Assembly: GCA_016182185.1 (NCBI GenBank)
Contig: JACOXU010000001.1
Span: 79,700 to 115,189 of the forward strand
From: Candidatus Levyibacteriota bacterium
GTDB lineage: Bacteria > Patescibacteriota > Microgenomatia > Levybacterales > UBA12049
Length of the DNA stretch: 35,490 nucleotides
Reading direction: 5' to 3'
Shown: piece by piece, positions 23,972 to 32,261 of the stretch
Layout: each line of letters opens with the position of its first letter
Position numbering within the stretch: position 1 is the stretch's first letter
Program-made: the position numbers and the translations under genes
The notes under the pieces: model-generated
Told to the model about the DNA's origin: nothing
The model's input: the letters and a program-made list of their open reading frames with translations, nothing else
Databases searched by the model: none

Positions 23972-26272
23972 TTATCTTTCTTCCAGTTCTTTTAACACCT
24001 TTTTTTGCATAGTGAATAAGGAATATGGCAAGACATACCCGACATTATTGATTATTTCACTTGCCTTTTCAGTGGGATAAGAATTTTCTTTAGCAAAGTT
24101 TCTGTGAACGGAAAGGGTAGCAATATAAACCGCATTAACAAATTGTTTTCTCATTATTTCGATTTGTCTATTAGAGTATCTTTGATTTTGAAAATATATT
24201 TTTAAAAAAGGGAAATCAGAATTAACACTTACAGCCTTAAGTAAGTAGATTGATTTCTCCAGATTTTTCTCTATTTCCAATTCTGTCAAATTGTTCTTAT
24301 CATATCCGGCTTCTTCCCATTCTTTTTCAGTAAGAGAATGCAATTGAGGTAAATTTAGCTTTTTACCTGCGGGAGGTGGTGGTGGGATAGCAATATTTGT
24401 TTCTTTAATAATGGGGTCTGTCACTCTATACATAAAATCTGCTTTTAAGCTATCCGTGAATGGTCTAGTAAGTTCAACTAGAACCTTTCCTTCACCCCCT
24501 ACCTTTGAATTTTTAGTTGGAAACAATCTAATTGTTAATCTTCCGTTCCGCAATTTTATTGACCTTGCTTCCCCATCAAAGCTTACATTAATACCGCCGG
24601 GATTCTCATCTCTTATCAAATAGTTATTTTCAGCGTCAGTTTCCAAAACCACATTTACATAAGAATTAATTGGAATGTTTTTGAATCCTGTGTTATTTAT
24701 TTCTGTATCTTTAACTTTTAAATACGTAGGATACTTTTTCCCCTCAAATGTTTTTTCAGAAATTCCCCGCTGACCCCGCAAGCTAATTTCAAAAGCTCCC
24801 TCTATCAACATTTTTAATGTAGGATCGAATTCCATTAAATCATTAACAAAAGACTCTAAATCTTCAGACTTCTTAACTTCCTCTGTAATAATCTGATTTT
24901 TTCTAATCATATTTAATTGCTTCAATCCTTCGTCGTTCTTTAATTCATATTCTAAATTTGCCTTGACCTCCTCTTGATAACGATTGTTTCTCAAGATATC
25001 TCTAGTAGGTGGGAAAACCCTGTCAAAGTGTGTAGGAATCGTATTTGTGCAATCAATATAAACTGACATATCATTTGCTATATAAGAAAGACCTACATCA
25101 TTTTTTAAGAAACTTCTGTCAAATTCCCCGTGAGATTGCCCATTCCTTATAAAGAAAACCGATTCCTTTGAAGTAGAAATGGCCTCACTATCAATAAAGC
25201 TTTTCTTTCCATCTCCTCTTTTTTTACTCACATAGATATCTATATCGACAACACCTAGAATCCCAAGTTTAGCTTTTTGTATGGTCAATTTATTTCCCCC
25301 TTCTAACTCGTTGTTATTTTTCTTTAATCTATTAAGATTCCCAAACTGTTCTTTTCCGGCACCAACGTGGCTTTTTGTTTGAGCATCTAAGACCCTATAT
25401 GGTAAGGCAGGTGCAAATAAAAATTTGTCTAAAATTCTTGATAGATCCCTATCAATATTTGATGTAGTAACCAAGTCATAATCATAAAGCTTTACAATCG
25501 TTCCGTGTTTGTAATCTTTTATATCCAATAAGGAATAACCAATAGTTTTTCGAATTATTTCTGATAGGTCATCACCTGCGAATGTCGGAATTTTGCCTTC
25601 CAAGGTAATATATTCATACCAAGCACTCTTTGTGTAGATATCTTCGGGCATACGTTTTCTAATCAAAGTCCAGCCCCATTCTCCGGAATTGTCATTTGGG
25701 AGATATTTTTTAGAAATGATCAATTGATATCCATTATCTCCAGAATTAGGTAGAACTCCGAAGCTTCCTGTCCCAAATCTACCGTGCACAAAGAAGATTT
25801 TAACTTTATTTCCTCCAAATTTTAAGAACGTTTCTTTAAACTTTTCCGGAGCTTGGCCTTCCCCTTTATCAAGGATATAAATATTCCCTTTTTTATTATT
25901 TAAATTTTCTGCAATTAGATATATTTGGGAAGCTAATCTGTCCATTTTATCTTTGCTTATTCCTGTTATATCACCACTGTCGATCTCAAAAAATTTCTCT
26001 ACAGCTTTATTTATAGAATTTGGAGCTTCTTCGGATTCCGGACCTATTCCTAATCTTGAACATTCTCTTAATAGAATTGCGTCGATTGCATTTGTTAGCT
26101 TTTCGACTAATGCACGATGAGGATCCCGCCCTTGCGACTCTATTGTCCCATAACTTCCGTCTGGGAATGGCTGCCAGTTTTTCGGAGCGAAAAAATTAGG
26201 ATTTGATTGAATTACTGAAGTGACTTCTTCTTCTGATTTTGCTTTCAATAATAAGAGGCATATATCTTTCAC
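23972..26272 (-). CDS. GHKL-fold (Hsp90/MutL/MORC-like) ATPase, candidate defence sensor
   Basis: A 766-residue protein with a GHKL ATPase at its N-terminal end. N box RALVEKLTNAIDAIL gives E57, N61 and D64; the G1 box IYILDKGEGQ gives D135-x-G-x-G139; the lid HGRFGTGSFG (163-172) carries the glycines that hold the phosphates. A transducer-like region with a possible active Lys follows, then SHGEFDRSF and the TNTIPTHFDRVFPPTRDIL segment (about 400-430). Residues 480-630 are beta-rich, then a PPPPP linker and a helical C-terminus. No kinase or topoisomerase partner domain. It lies between a small basic protein and the TIR-like gene with two-base gaps on both sides. Likely an ATP-driven clamp that senses nucleic acid or a foreign protein. 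Confidence 0.75.
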   Translation of the reverse strand: MKDICLLLLKAKSEEEVTSVIQSNPNFFAPKNWQPFPDGSYGTIESQGRDPHRALVEKLTNAIDAILLRECSRLGIGPESEEAPNSINKAVEKFFEIDSGDITGISKDKMDRLASQIYLIAENLNNKKGNIYILDKGEGQAPEKFKETFLKFGGNKVKIFFVHGRFGTGSFGVLPNSGDNGYQLIISKKYLPNDNSGEWGWTLIRKRMPEDIYTKSAWYEYITLEGKIPTFAGDDLSEIIRKTIGYSLLDIKDYKHGTIVKLYDYDLVTTSNIDRDLSRILDKFLFAPALPYRVLDAQTKSHVGAGKEQFGNLNRLKKNNNELEGGNKLTIQKAKLGILGVVDIDIYVSKKRGDGKKSFIDSEAISTSKESVFFIRNGQSHGEFDRSFLKNDVGLSYIANDMSVYIDCTNTIPTHFDRVFPPTRDILRNNRYQEEVKANLEYELKNDEGLKQLNMIRKNQIITEEVKKSEDLESFVNDLMEFDPTLKMLIEGAFEISLRGQRGISEKTFEGKKYPTYLKVKDTEINNTGFKNIPINSYVNVVLETDAENNYLIRDENPGGINVSFDGEARSIKLRNGRLTIRLFPTKNSKVGGEGKVLVELTRPFTDSLKADFMYRVTDPIIKETNIAIPPPPPAGKKLNLPQLHSLTEKEWEEAGYDKNNLTELEIEKNLEKSIYLLKAVSVNSDFPFLKIYFQNQRYSNRQIEIMRKQFVNAVYIATLSVHRNFAKENSYPTEKASEIINNVGYVLPYSLFTMQKKVLKELEER

Positions 26273-26274
26273 TT

Positions 26275-26502
26275 TTATAATTTAAATTCTTTAATTCTTT
26301 TCTGGGAGAATCTCGTTTTTGTTTCTGAAAGTTGATTTTGGATTGTTCTGAAGATTTTATCTATTTCTTCCGGCTCATATTCGTAGAGGCTCTTATTTGA
26401 ACAGTGTCCTAAAATTCTGATTTTATCAAGAATTGCTTGCGTCCTAGCTTCAGCAACATTTACAAATCTTTCTCTTTTTGTGGCATATGTTCTTTTTGGC
26501 AT
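26275..26502 (-). CDS. Small basic helical protein, first gene of the GHKL-TIR operon
   Basis: A 75-residue protein, basic at the start (PKRTYATKRERF), then helical: RFVNVAEARTQAILDKIRIL, GHCSNKSLYEYEPEEIDKIF and RTIQNQLSETKTRF. I recall similar short 'SNKxxYEYxxE' proteins beside restriction and other defence genes, but cannot verify this here and cannot name the family. A nucleic-acid-binding or regulatory role is plausible. Start ATG 26500-26502: an in-frame TTG 36 bases upstream is the -35 box (TTGACA) of the operon promoter, so it cannot be the start. Two bases separate its stop from the ATPase start. Confidence 0.65.
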   Translation of the reverse strand: MPKRTYATKRERFVNVAEARTQAILDKIRILGHCSNKSLYEYEPEEIDKIFRTIQNQLSETKTRFSQKRIKEFKL

Positions 26503-26509
26503 ATGTATA

Positions 26510-26538
26510 TGTATATCATAATAACTATATATTGTCAA
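26510..26538 (-). promoter_or_regulatory. Promoter of the GHKL-TIR operon, predicted leaderless
   Basis: Minus strand TTGACA (26538-26533), 17-base spacer, TATACA (26515-26510), seven bases before the ATG at 26502. The region also holds overlapping CATATG/TATATAC palindromes (26500-26518) that could take a regulator. Confidence 0.5.
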
Positions 26539-26613
26539 TATGTAATTAACATATTAAAAGGAAAGGATTTCTTGTCGCACAATGATTGTTCGGCGTCTTA
26601 AGATTATGGGTGG

Positions 26614-26642
26614 TTGACAATGCTAATTTACGGTTATATTAT
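26614..26642 (+). promoter_or_regulatory. Promoter of the 63-residue protein gene, predicted leaderless
   Basis: TTGACA (26614-26619), 17-base spacer, TATTAT (26637-26642), six bases before the ATG at 26649. Divergent from the operon promoter 75 bases away. Confidence 0.6.
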
Positions 26643-26648
26643 TTTATT

Positions 26649-26840
26649 ATGATTAGACATTACGAGTTTGAGCCAAGACCCAGAAGAACAGCGCCTGATA
26701 CTTTCAGGACGGGTTATACCACCGGGCCTGAGTTTGTCATCTCGAAATTTGAAGGTCCCAAGATCGTAAAACCGCCCACAGAAAAAAGAATGAAGATTGC
26801 ACAACGCGACCTACGTGATCTGAAATTCGAAGATTTTTAG
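26649..26840 (+). CDS. Small soluble protein of 63 residues, unknown function
   Basis: A basic, charged protein rich in Arg, Pro and Lys (MIRHYEFEPRPRRTAPDTFR, then GPEFVISKFEGPKIVKPPTEKR) with a helical end (MKIAQRDLRDLKFEDF). No membrane segment, signal or cysteine. The start at ATG 26649 follows from the promoter: the longer open frame upstream lies across the -35 and -10 boxes. It ends 12 bases before the 3' end of tRNA-Gly on the other strand. Function unknown; the strong promoter supports a real gene. Confidence 0.5.
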   Translation: MIRHYEFEPRPRRTAPDTFRTGYTTGPEFVISKFEGPKIVKPPTEKRMKIAQRDLRDLKFEDF

Positions 26841-26852
26841 ATAGTACCTCTG

Positions 26853-26923
26853 AGCGGGGTACGAGAATCGAACTCGCTTCTCCACCTTGGGAAGGTAGCA
26901 TACTACCGGTGTACTAACCCCGC
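26853..26923 (-). tRNA. tRNA-Gly (anticodon CCC)
   Basis: A 71-base cloverleaf. Acceptor GCGGGGT pairs fully with ACCCCGC, discriminator T. Anticodon stem CTACC/GGTGG with loop TTCCCAA gives CCC, reading GGG codons. T-arm GCGAG-TTCGATT-CTCGT. No encoded CCA. Its 3' end faces the accessory island, but no repeat of it was found at the other side. Confidence 0.92.
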
Positions 26924-26985
26924 AATTCCACAATAATTTATGCCTTTATTTTAGGCTTATCAAATTATTTTTTCAAGATTTGGAA

Positions 26986-27579
26986 TTAACGAGGAATCTT
27001 AAGTACGTTATCTGAGAAAATTAAATTTGGATCGGTTAGATTATTCGCATTCGCGATTTTTACCCATTGATATCCATCACCATATGCTCTTACTGCAATA
27101 TCCCAAAGATAATCTCCTTTTTTAACTTTGTAAGTTGCTCCTGTTATTTGATTTGGGACAGCGGCAGGTTTTTCTTCCCCGCCAACTACGGTAACTGATT
27201 TTTGCTGAACATTTGGAATAGTCAGTTTATTTCCCACATGAATAGTACTTGGGTCACTTAAATTATTTGCCTTGACAATATCCACCCAATTATAACCTGA
27301 TTTATAAAACTTCTCAGAAATTGTCCAAAGACTATCTCCCTCTTTTATCTGATATGATGTAGGCAGGTTTCCGGGTATTTCTGAACCTTCTTCGACTTCG
27401 ATTGTAGGCTTATATTGAAGCGAGCTGGTATCCGATTCTCTATTGCTTCTTAGTAAGAAAATAACGCCCCCTGCGATCAGAATAATTACTACTACTCCGA
27501 TGATAAGACTTATGTATGATTCGTCAAGCTTAAACTGAGAAAAAAAATTATTTTTCTTAACTGATTTTTTCTTTGGCAT
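26986..27579 (-). CDS. Membrane-anchored protein with two LysM domains
   Basis: A 197-residue peptidoglycan-binding protein. Short basic cytoplasmic tail (1-20), one membrane helix (about 22-43), an acidic linker, then two LysM modules: 75-123 (YQIKEGDSLWTISEKFY...NNLSDPSTIHVGNKLTIP) and 149-197 (YKVKKGDYLWDIAVRAY...NNLTDPNLIFSDNVLKIP). Gly-rich linker between them. No hydrolase domain, so it probably tethers the membrane or a partner to the wall. The start is fixed by AAAGGAG seven bases before the ATG, one of the clearest Shine-Dalgarno sites here. It lies between two tRNA genes. Confidence 0.9.
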   Translation of the reverse strand: MPKKKSVKKNNFFSQFKLDESYISLIIGVVVIILIAGGVIFLLRSNRESDTSSLQYKPTIEVEEGSEIPGNLPTSYQIKEGDSLWTISEKFYKSGYNWVDIVKANNLSDPSTIHVGNKLTIPNVQQKSVTVVGGEEKPAAVPNQITGATYKVKKGDYLWDIAVRAYGDGYQWVKIANANNLTDPNLIFSDNVLKIPR

Positions 27580-27630
27580 TTTTACTCCTTTCTGGACAGA
27601 GGTAATGGGCAGAATTTAATAACTAATTTG

Positions 27631-27704
27631 CGGGCTCGACCGGATTCGAACCGGCGATCTTCTCCGTGACAGGGAGACGTGATAGGCCTCTTCACTACGA
27701 GCCC
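27631..27704 (-). tRNA. tRNA-Asp (anticodon GTC)
   Basis: A 74-base cloverleaf. Acceptor GGGCTCG pairs fully with CGAGCCC, discriminator G as expected for Asp. Anticodon stem TCTCC/GGAGA with loop CTGTCAC gives GTC. D-stem GTGA/TCAC, T-arm GCCGG-TTCGAAT-CCGGT. No encoded CCA. Confidence 0.96.
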
Positions 27705-27729
27705 AATTCATGCGTATCCTAACAAATTA

Positions 27730-27758
27730 TTGACTTATAGTCAATCCTCTGATAAAGT
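27730..27758 (+). promoter_or_regulatory. polX promoter, predicted leaderless
   Basis: TTGACT (27730-27735), 17-base spacer, TAAAGT (27753-27758), eight bases before the ATG at 27767. The -10 is only moderate. Confidence 0.4.
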
Positions 27759-27766
27759 TTTTCTTG

Positions 27767-29530
27767 ATGAGCAATCAAGAGATATCAAAACTTCTCAGAA
27801 ATGTTGCCGCATCATTTACGATTAAAAATGAAAAGAAATTTCGATTTCAGATAATCGCCTACCAAAAAGCCTCAGATTCGATTGGAAATTTAACCTCAGA
27901 ACTTAAGGATCTCTACAAAGAGGAAAAGCTGGAACTTTTACCCGGAGTGGGAGTTTCTATCAGAGATCATCTAATTGAACTTTTCAAAACCGGAAAGGTC
28001 AAACACTTTGAATGGGCGCTTAAGGATATACCCAAGTCGGTCTTTGTTTTACTTGATATACCTGGTTTTGGCCCGAAAAAAGCCTACCGTTTAGTTAAAG
28101 AGTTTGGAATAAATGATCCCGAGAAGGTAATTTCATCACTTGAGAAAATAGCCAAAAGGGGTGAGATTGCTTCCTTACCGGGATTCGGAGAAAAATCCCA
28201 AAGTGATATTTTAAGATCGATCAACGAATTTAAAAAAGGAGTTGGTAAAACGACAAGAATGACACTTCCCTACGCTCAGGAAATTGCTGAAAAAATAGTG
28301 AATTACCTTAAGAAATCCAAGCACGTGGTTCTGGCAGAATCTCTCGGAAGCCTAAGAAGACGCATGGCGACAGTGGGTGACATTGATATTGCCGTGGCAT
28401 CGGCTAAACCCAAAGAAGTCATAAACCACTTTGTTGCCTATTCGTACAAAGACCGTGTTATAGAAAAAGGCGAAGTAACTGCGTCGCTTTTAGTCTCGGG
28501 AGGAAGGCAAATTGATCTTATGGTACAGCCCCCGGAGAGCTTTGGATCGCTTCTTCAGCATTTTACCGGCAGTAAAGCCCATAATGTAGCCTTGAGGGAA
28601 TTTGCTCTGAAGAAAGGCTTGTCTTTATCTGAATATGGCATAAAAAAGAAAAACAAATTGCAAAAATTCGAAACTGAAGAAAAATTTTACGCCGCTTTGG
28701 GATTGGACTGGATTCCTCCCGAGCTTCGGGAAAATACCGGTGAGATAGAAAAGGCTTTGGAACATAATCTTCCCAAGCTTGTAGCACTTTCCGATATCAA
28801 AGGGGACCTGCACATCCATTCAAGTTATCCCATTGAACCAAGTCACGATTTGGGAAAAGCTTCGTTTGAGGAAATGCTAAGAAAAGCTATCTCATTGGGA
28901 TATGAATACATAGGATTTTCAGAACACAATCCAAGTATGTCCAAACATGATTCAAACGAAATATTTGAAATAATAGCGAAAAGAAATAAAGAAATTGAAC
29001 AATTAAATAAGAGTAATAAAAGTATTCGAGTACTTAAGCTCCTCGAAACAGATATAACACCCAATGGCAAGCTTGCAATCAGTAATGAATGCCTTGACCT
29101 ATTAGATGCAACGATTGTCTCAATTCATAGTGGATTTGGCATGGACAAAAAATCTATGACCAAAAGAGTTTTAACGGGATTATCCCACAAAAAAGCCAAA
29201 ATACTCGCCCATCCTACAGGAAGAATGCTCAACGAGAGACCGGGTTTTGACCTTGATTGGGAGGAAATCTTTGACTTCTGCAAGAAACATAACAAAGCAT
29301 TGGAAATAAACAGTTGGCCTTCAAGACTTGATCTTCCTGGTTCAATTATCAAAATGGCTGTTGAAAATAAAGTGAAAATGATTATAAATACCGACAGTCA
29401 CGCACTCTGGCAAATGAATCTGATGAAATACGGTGTTGAGATAGCCAGACGCGGCTGGGCAACCAAGAATGACATTCTCAACACTTTGGGGTATAATGAT
29501 TTTGTAAAATGGCTGAAGGGAGGTGAATAA
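27767..29530 (+). CDS. polX: Family X DNA polymerase with PHP exonuclease domain
   Basis: A 587-residue PolX, used in base-excision and gap repair. N-terminal 8-kDa-like region with helix-hairpin-helix elements (LPGVGVSIRDHL, IPGFGPKKAYRL, LPGFGEKSQSDIL), then the palm motif LGSLRRRMATVGDIDIAVA with the catalytic D-x-D at about 205-207, and SGGRQIDLMV for the third acid. The C-terminal PHP domain (from about 345: DLHIHSSYP, FSEHNPSM, HPTGR, NTDSHALWQ) gives 3'-5' exonuclease and phosphatase activity. Length fits the family (about 570). ATG 27767 is preferred over the TTG codon just before it. lemA follows after three bases with a GGGAGGTGA site inside the polX end. Confidence 0.95.
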   Translation: MSNQEISKLLRNVAASFTIKNEKKFRFQIIAYQKASDSIGNLTSELKDLYKEEKLELLPGVGVSIRDHLIELFKTGKVKHFEWALKDIPKSVFVLLDIPGFGPKKAYRLVKEFGINDPEKVISSLEKIAKRGEIASLPGFGEKSQSDILRSINEFKKGVGKTTRMTLPYAQEIAEKIVNYLKKSKHVVLAESLGSLRRRMATVGDIDIAVASAKPKEVINHFVAYSYKDRVIEKGEVTASLLVSGGRQIDLMVQPPESFGSLLQHFTGSKAHNVALREFALKKGLSLSEYGIKKKNKLQKFETEEKFYAALGLDWIPPELRENTGEIEKALEHNLPKLVALSDIKGDLHIHSSYPIEPSHDLGKASFEEMLRKAISLGYEYIGFSEHNPSMSKHDSNEIFEIIAKRNKEIEQLNKSNKSIRVLKLLETDITPNGKLAISNECLDLLDATIVSIHSGFGMDKKSMTKRVLTGLSHKKAKILAHPTGRMLNERPGFDLDWEEIFDFCKKHNKALEINSWPSRLDLPGSIIKMAVENKVKMIINTDSHALWQMNLMKYGVEIARRGWATKNDILNTLGYNDFVKWLKGGE

Positions 29531-29533
29531 TAA

Positions 29534-30076
29534 ATGACAGTACTAATAATCGTTATAGCAGCAATAGCTCTTTCTCTTTGGTTTATCTACAACAGTCTTA
29601 TTACTGCCAAACTTAGAGTAAGCGAAGCTTTTTCTCAAATTGATGTTCAACTTAAAAGAAGAGCAGATTTAATACCCAACCTCGTTGAGACTGTTAAGGG
29701 TTACGCAAAGCATGAAAAAGAACTATTTGAAAAAGTGACCAAAGAAAGATCTGCCTTGTTGTCTGCAAAGGGAGCAATGGAAAAGGCCTCCGTCAACAAC
29801 CAGCTGACTGATACGCTCAAGTCAATCTTTGCTGTTGCAGAAAACTATCCCGACCTTAAAGCAAGTCAAAACTTTCTTTCACTCCAGGAGGAATTATCGG
29901 ATACAGAAAACAAAATTGCGTATTCAAGGCAATTTTACAACAGCAACGTAATGGAATATAATACGAAAATTAAAATTTTCCCAAATATTTTTTTCGCTCA
30001 AATTTTAAATTTTAAGCCTGCTGAATTTTTCGGAGCAGAAGAAAAAGATAAAGAACCCGTAAAAGTGAAGTTTTGA
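29534..30076 (+). CDS. lemA: LemA family protein
   Basis: A 180-residue LemA. One N-terminal membrane helix (about 1-18), then the family signature [43 protein letters not shown] in the region 19-62. The rest forms an antiparallel helical bundle ([34 protein letters not shown]). LemA often sits with HtpX and is thought to serve membrane protein quality control or signalling. A GGGAGGTGA Shine-Dalgarno lies seven to nine bases before the ATG. The htpX start lies two bases beyond its stop. Confidence 0.93.
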   Translation: MTVLIIVIAAIALSLWFIYNSLITAKLRVSEAFSQIDVQLKRRADLIPNLVETVKGYAKHEKELFEKVTKERSALLSAKGAMEKASVNNQLTDTLKSIFAVAENYPDLKASQNFLSLQEELSDTENKIAYSRQFYNSNVMEYNTKIKIFPNIFFAQILNFKPAEFFGAEEKDKEPVKVKF

Positions 30077-30078
30077 GT

Positions 30079-30975
30079 ATGAACGTCTATTCTGCAATTT
30101 CGGCCAATAAGCTGAAGACTTGGCTTATAATGGCTTTGTTCATCATTTTTATCACTACACTAGTTTACATATTTAGTAAAGCTTCAGGCTATGGCTTATC
30201 TCTGGCAGGTTTTGCGCTGGTACTCGCAGGTCTAACCAGCTTTTTCAGCTATTATTATTCTGACAAAATGATCCTTGGATTATCCGGTGCAAAACAAATA
30301 AAAAAAACCGATAATCCAACACTATTTAATACTGTCGAGAATCTTTGTATTGCATCAGGACTCCCCATTCCCAAAATTTATATTATCAATGATAATTCTC
30401 CAAACGCTTTTGCCACAGGAAGAGATCCGAAAAACGCAGTTGTCTGCGTAACATCTGGAATTCTTGAAAAATTAAATAAGGCCGAACTTGAGGGAGTAAT
30501 CTCCCATGAACTTTCCCACATTAAAAACTACGATATAAGGCTTATGGGAATAGTCGTAATCCTTGTAGGCTTTATCGCTATTTTGGCTGATTTTTTTATG
30601 AGGAGCTTATGGTTTGGCGGAAGAGAAAATGACCAACGAGGCGGAAATGCCCAAAATATATTTTTACTTTTGGGAATAGTATTTGCAATTCTCTCGCCTA
30701 TAATCGCAACCTTAATTCAGCTTGCAGTCTCGCGAAAAAGAGAGTTTCTGGCAGACGCTTCAGGCGTTTTGCTCACAAGATATCCGGAAGGACTCGCAAG
30801 CGCACTTGAAAAAATTTCCAAGGATCCAGTCCCGCTTAAGACTGCAAATAATGCAACGGCACACCTTTTTATTACCAATCCATTTAAGGGCAAAAATGCT
30901 AAGCACTGGCTGTCAAATCTTTTCAATACCCATCCGCCGATTGTCGAACGTATCAAAATTCTTCGTTCAATGTAA
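30079..30975 (+). CDS. htpX: HtpX-like M48 membrane metalloprotease
   Basis: A 298-residue M48B zinc protease that clears damaged membrane proteins. Two N-terminal membrane helices (about 12-34 and 38-58), then NAFATGRDPKNAVVCVTSGI and the zinc site ISHELSHIKNYD (H143, E144, H147). The third ligand is the Glu in SRKREFLADASG. Two further helices lie between (about 155-175 and 195-220). It ends with NPF...LFNTHPPIVERI, typical of HtpX. ATG 30079 is preferred; a TTG six bases earlier overlaps the lemA stop. Co-transcribed with lemA. Confidence 0.94.
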   Translation: MNVYSAISANKLKTWLIMALFIIFITTLVYIFSKASGYGLSLAGFALVLAGLTSFFSYYYSDKMILGLSGAKQIKKTDNPTLFNTVENLCIASGLPIPKIYIINDNSPNAFATGRDPKNAVVCVTSGILEKLNKAELEGVISHELSHIKNYDIRLMGIVVILVGFIAILADFFMRSLWFGGRENDQRGGNAQNIFLLLGIVFAILSPIIATLIQLAVSRKREFLADASGVLLTRYPEGLASALEKISKDPVPLKTANNATAHLFITNPFKGKNAKHWLSNLFNTHPPIVERIKILRSM

Positions 30976-30980
30976 AATCC

Positions 30981-32261
30981 ATGTTAAATATAATACTAAT
31001 ACTTTTAGGTAAAATAGTTATTTCAATTTCAAAGTTAACAAATATCGGTTCCGGATCCACATGGCCGGGACATATTGCATTAAATTTAAACAATAATTTT
31101 ATAAAAGAAATTTTGTCAAACAATAGAAATCTGAAAACTATCCTAATCGCAGGAACAAACGGAAAAACAACAACTTCAAAGCTAACTGCCATTATTCTTA
31201 ATCACTATGGAAAAAAAGTATTCCAAAATAAAGCCGGTGCAAACCTGATGAACGGAATTGCTTCATCGTTAATAGAAAATTCAAGCCTGCTAGGAAGTAT
31301 CAAATTTGATTATGGAATTTTTGAAGTCGACGAAAACTCCCTACCGCTTGCCTTGGAAAATATAAACCCCGCAATTATTACTCTTCTTAATTTATTTAGG
31401 GATCAGCTAGATAGGTACGGAGAAGTTAACACCATTGCTGATAAGTGGAAAAATATTTTAAAAAAAGTGCAATCTGATACCACATTGATATTAAATGCTG
31501 ATGATCCTAAGATTGCCTATCTGGGAATCAACAGGAAAAATACAAAGTATTTCGGATCCATGGGATTGAACTTGAAGAAGGACCACGCCTCTGATTCAAC
31601 TTACTGCCCAAGATGCGGCTCTAAATTGACATACAGTACAAAAACTTTTTCACATTTGGGAAATTGGAGTTGTACAAATTGCGGTTTAAAAAAACCAAAA
31701 ACAGACGTCGCAAATTACAAATATTATCCCCTATCGGGGTTTTATAATAAGTACAATGTTCACGCTGCAGTTCTTATTGCGAGAACTATTGGCGTGCCGG
31801 AAAAAATATTTTTTGAATCTTTAAAAAAATTCAAACCTGCATTTGGAAGACAAGAATCGTTAAAATTCAAACAAAAAAATATCAAAATCCTTTTATCTAA
31901 AAATCCAACAAGCTTTAACCAATCACTTGACACAATAATCAAACTTAAAGCCAAGCATATCCTAATAATTCTTAATGATAGAATACCGGACGGACGTGAT
32001 GTTTCATGGATATGGGATGTGGATTTTGAAAATTCAATTAATAATTTCAAATCAGTTTATGTATCCGGCGACAGAGTCTACGATATGGCTCTTCGTCTTA
32101 AATATTCAGAAGTACAAGATTTTAATATTTACGAAAAGCTAAAAGAAGCAATAAATTCTCAATTACTGAATGTACAAAAAAACGAGATTTTATATATTTT
32201 ACCTACATACTCAGCCATGCTTGATTTAAGAAAAATTTTAACAGGTAAACAAATAATATGA
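30981..32261 (+). CDS. murT: Lipid II isoglutaminyl synthase, MurT subunit
   Basis: A 426-residue Mur-ligase-like subunit that, with GatD, amidates D-Glu of lipid II to D-isoglutamine. ATP site IAGTNGKTTTSKL (about 57-69), central ligase motif FEVDENSLPLAL and NLFRDQLDRYGE. A ribbon insertion has four cysteines (C209, C212, C231, C234: YCPRCGSK and WSCTNCG), as in other MurT. The C-terminal DUF1727 domain has the reactive-Asp region DGRDVSWIWD (337-346). It starts five bases after htpX and ends with ATGA overlapping gatD. A wall cross-linking step is therefore encoded here. Confidence 0.94.
   Translation: MLNIILILLGKIVISISKLTNIGSGSTWPGHIALNLNNNFIKEILSNNRNLKTILIAGTNGKTTTSKLTAIILNHYGKKVFQNKAGANLMNGIASSLIENSSLLGSIKFDYGIFEVDENSLPLALENINPAIITLLNLFRDQLDRYGEVNTIADKWKNILKKVQSDTTLILNADDPKIAYLGINRKNTKYFGSMGLNLKKDHASDSTYCPRCGSKLTYSTKTFSHLGNWSCTNCGLKKPKTDVANYKYYPLSGFYNKYNVHAAVLIARTIGVPEKIFFESLKKFKPAFGRQESLKFKQKNIKILLSKNPTSFNQSLDTIIKLKAKHILIILNDRIPDGRDVSWIWDVDFENSINNFKSVYVSGDRVYDMALRLKYSEVQDFNIYEKLKEAINSQLLNVQKNEILYILPTYSAMLDLRKILTGKQII

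Noticed and set aside
26853-26923. tRNA-Gly 3' end as an attachment site for the 22.3-26.5 kb island
   Set aside because: A 7-base GCGGGG(A/T) likeness to 22251-22257 exists, but there is no longer repeat of the tRNA end and no integrase gene, so site-specific integration is not supported.
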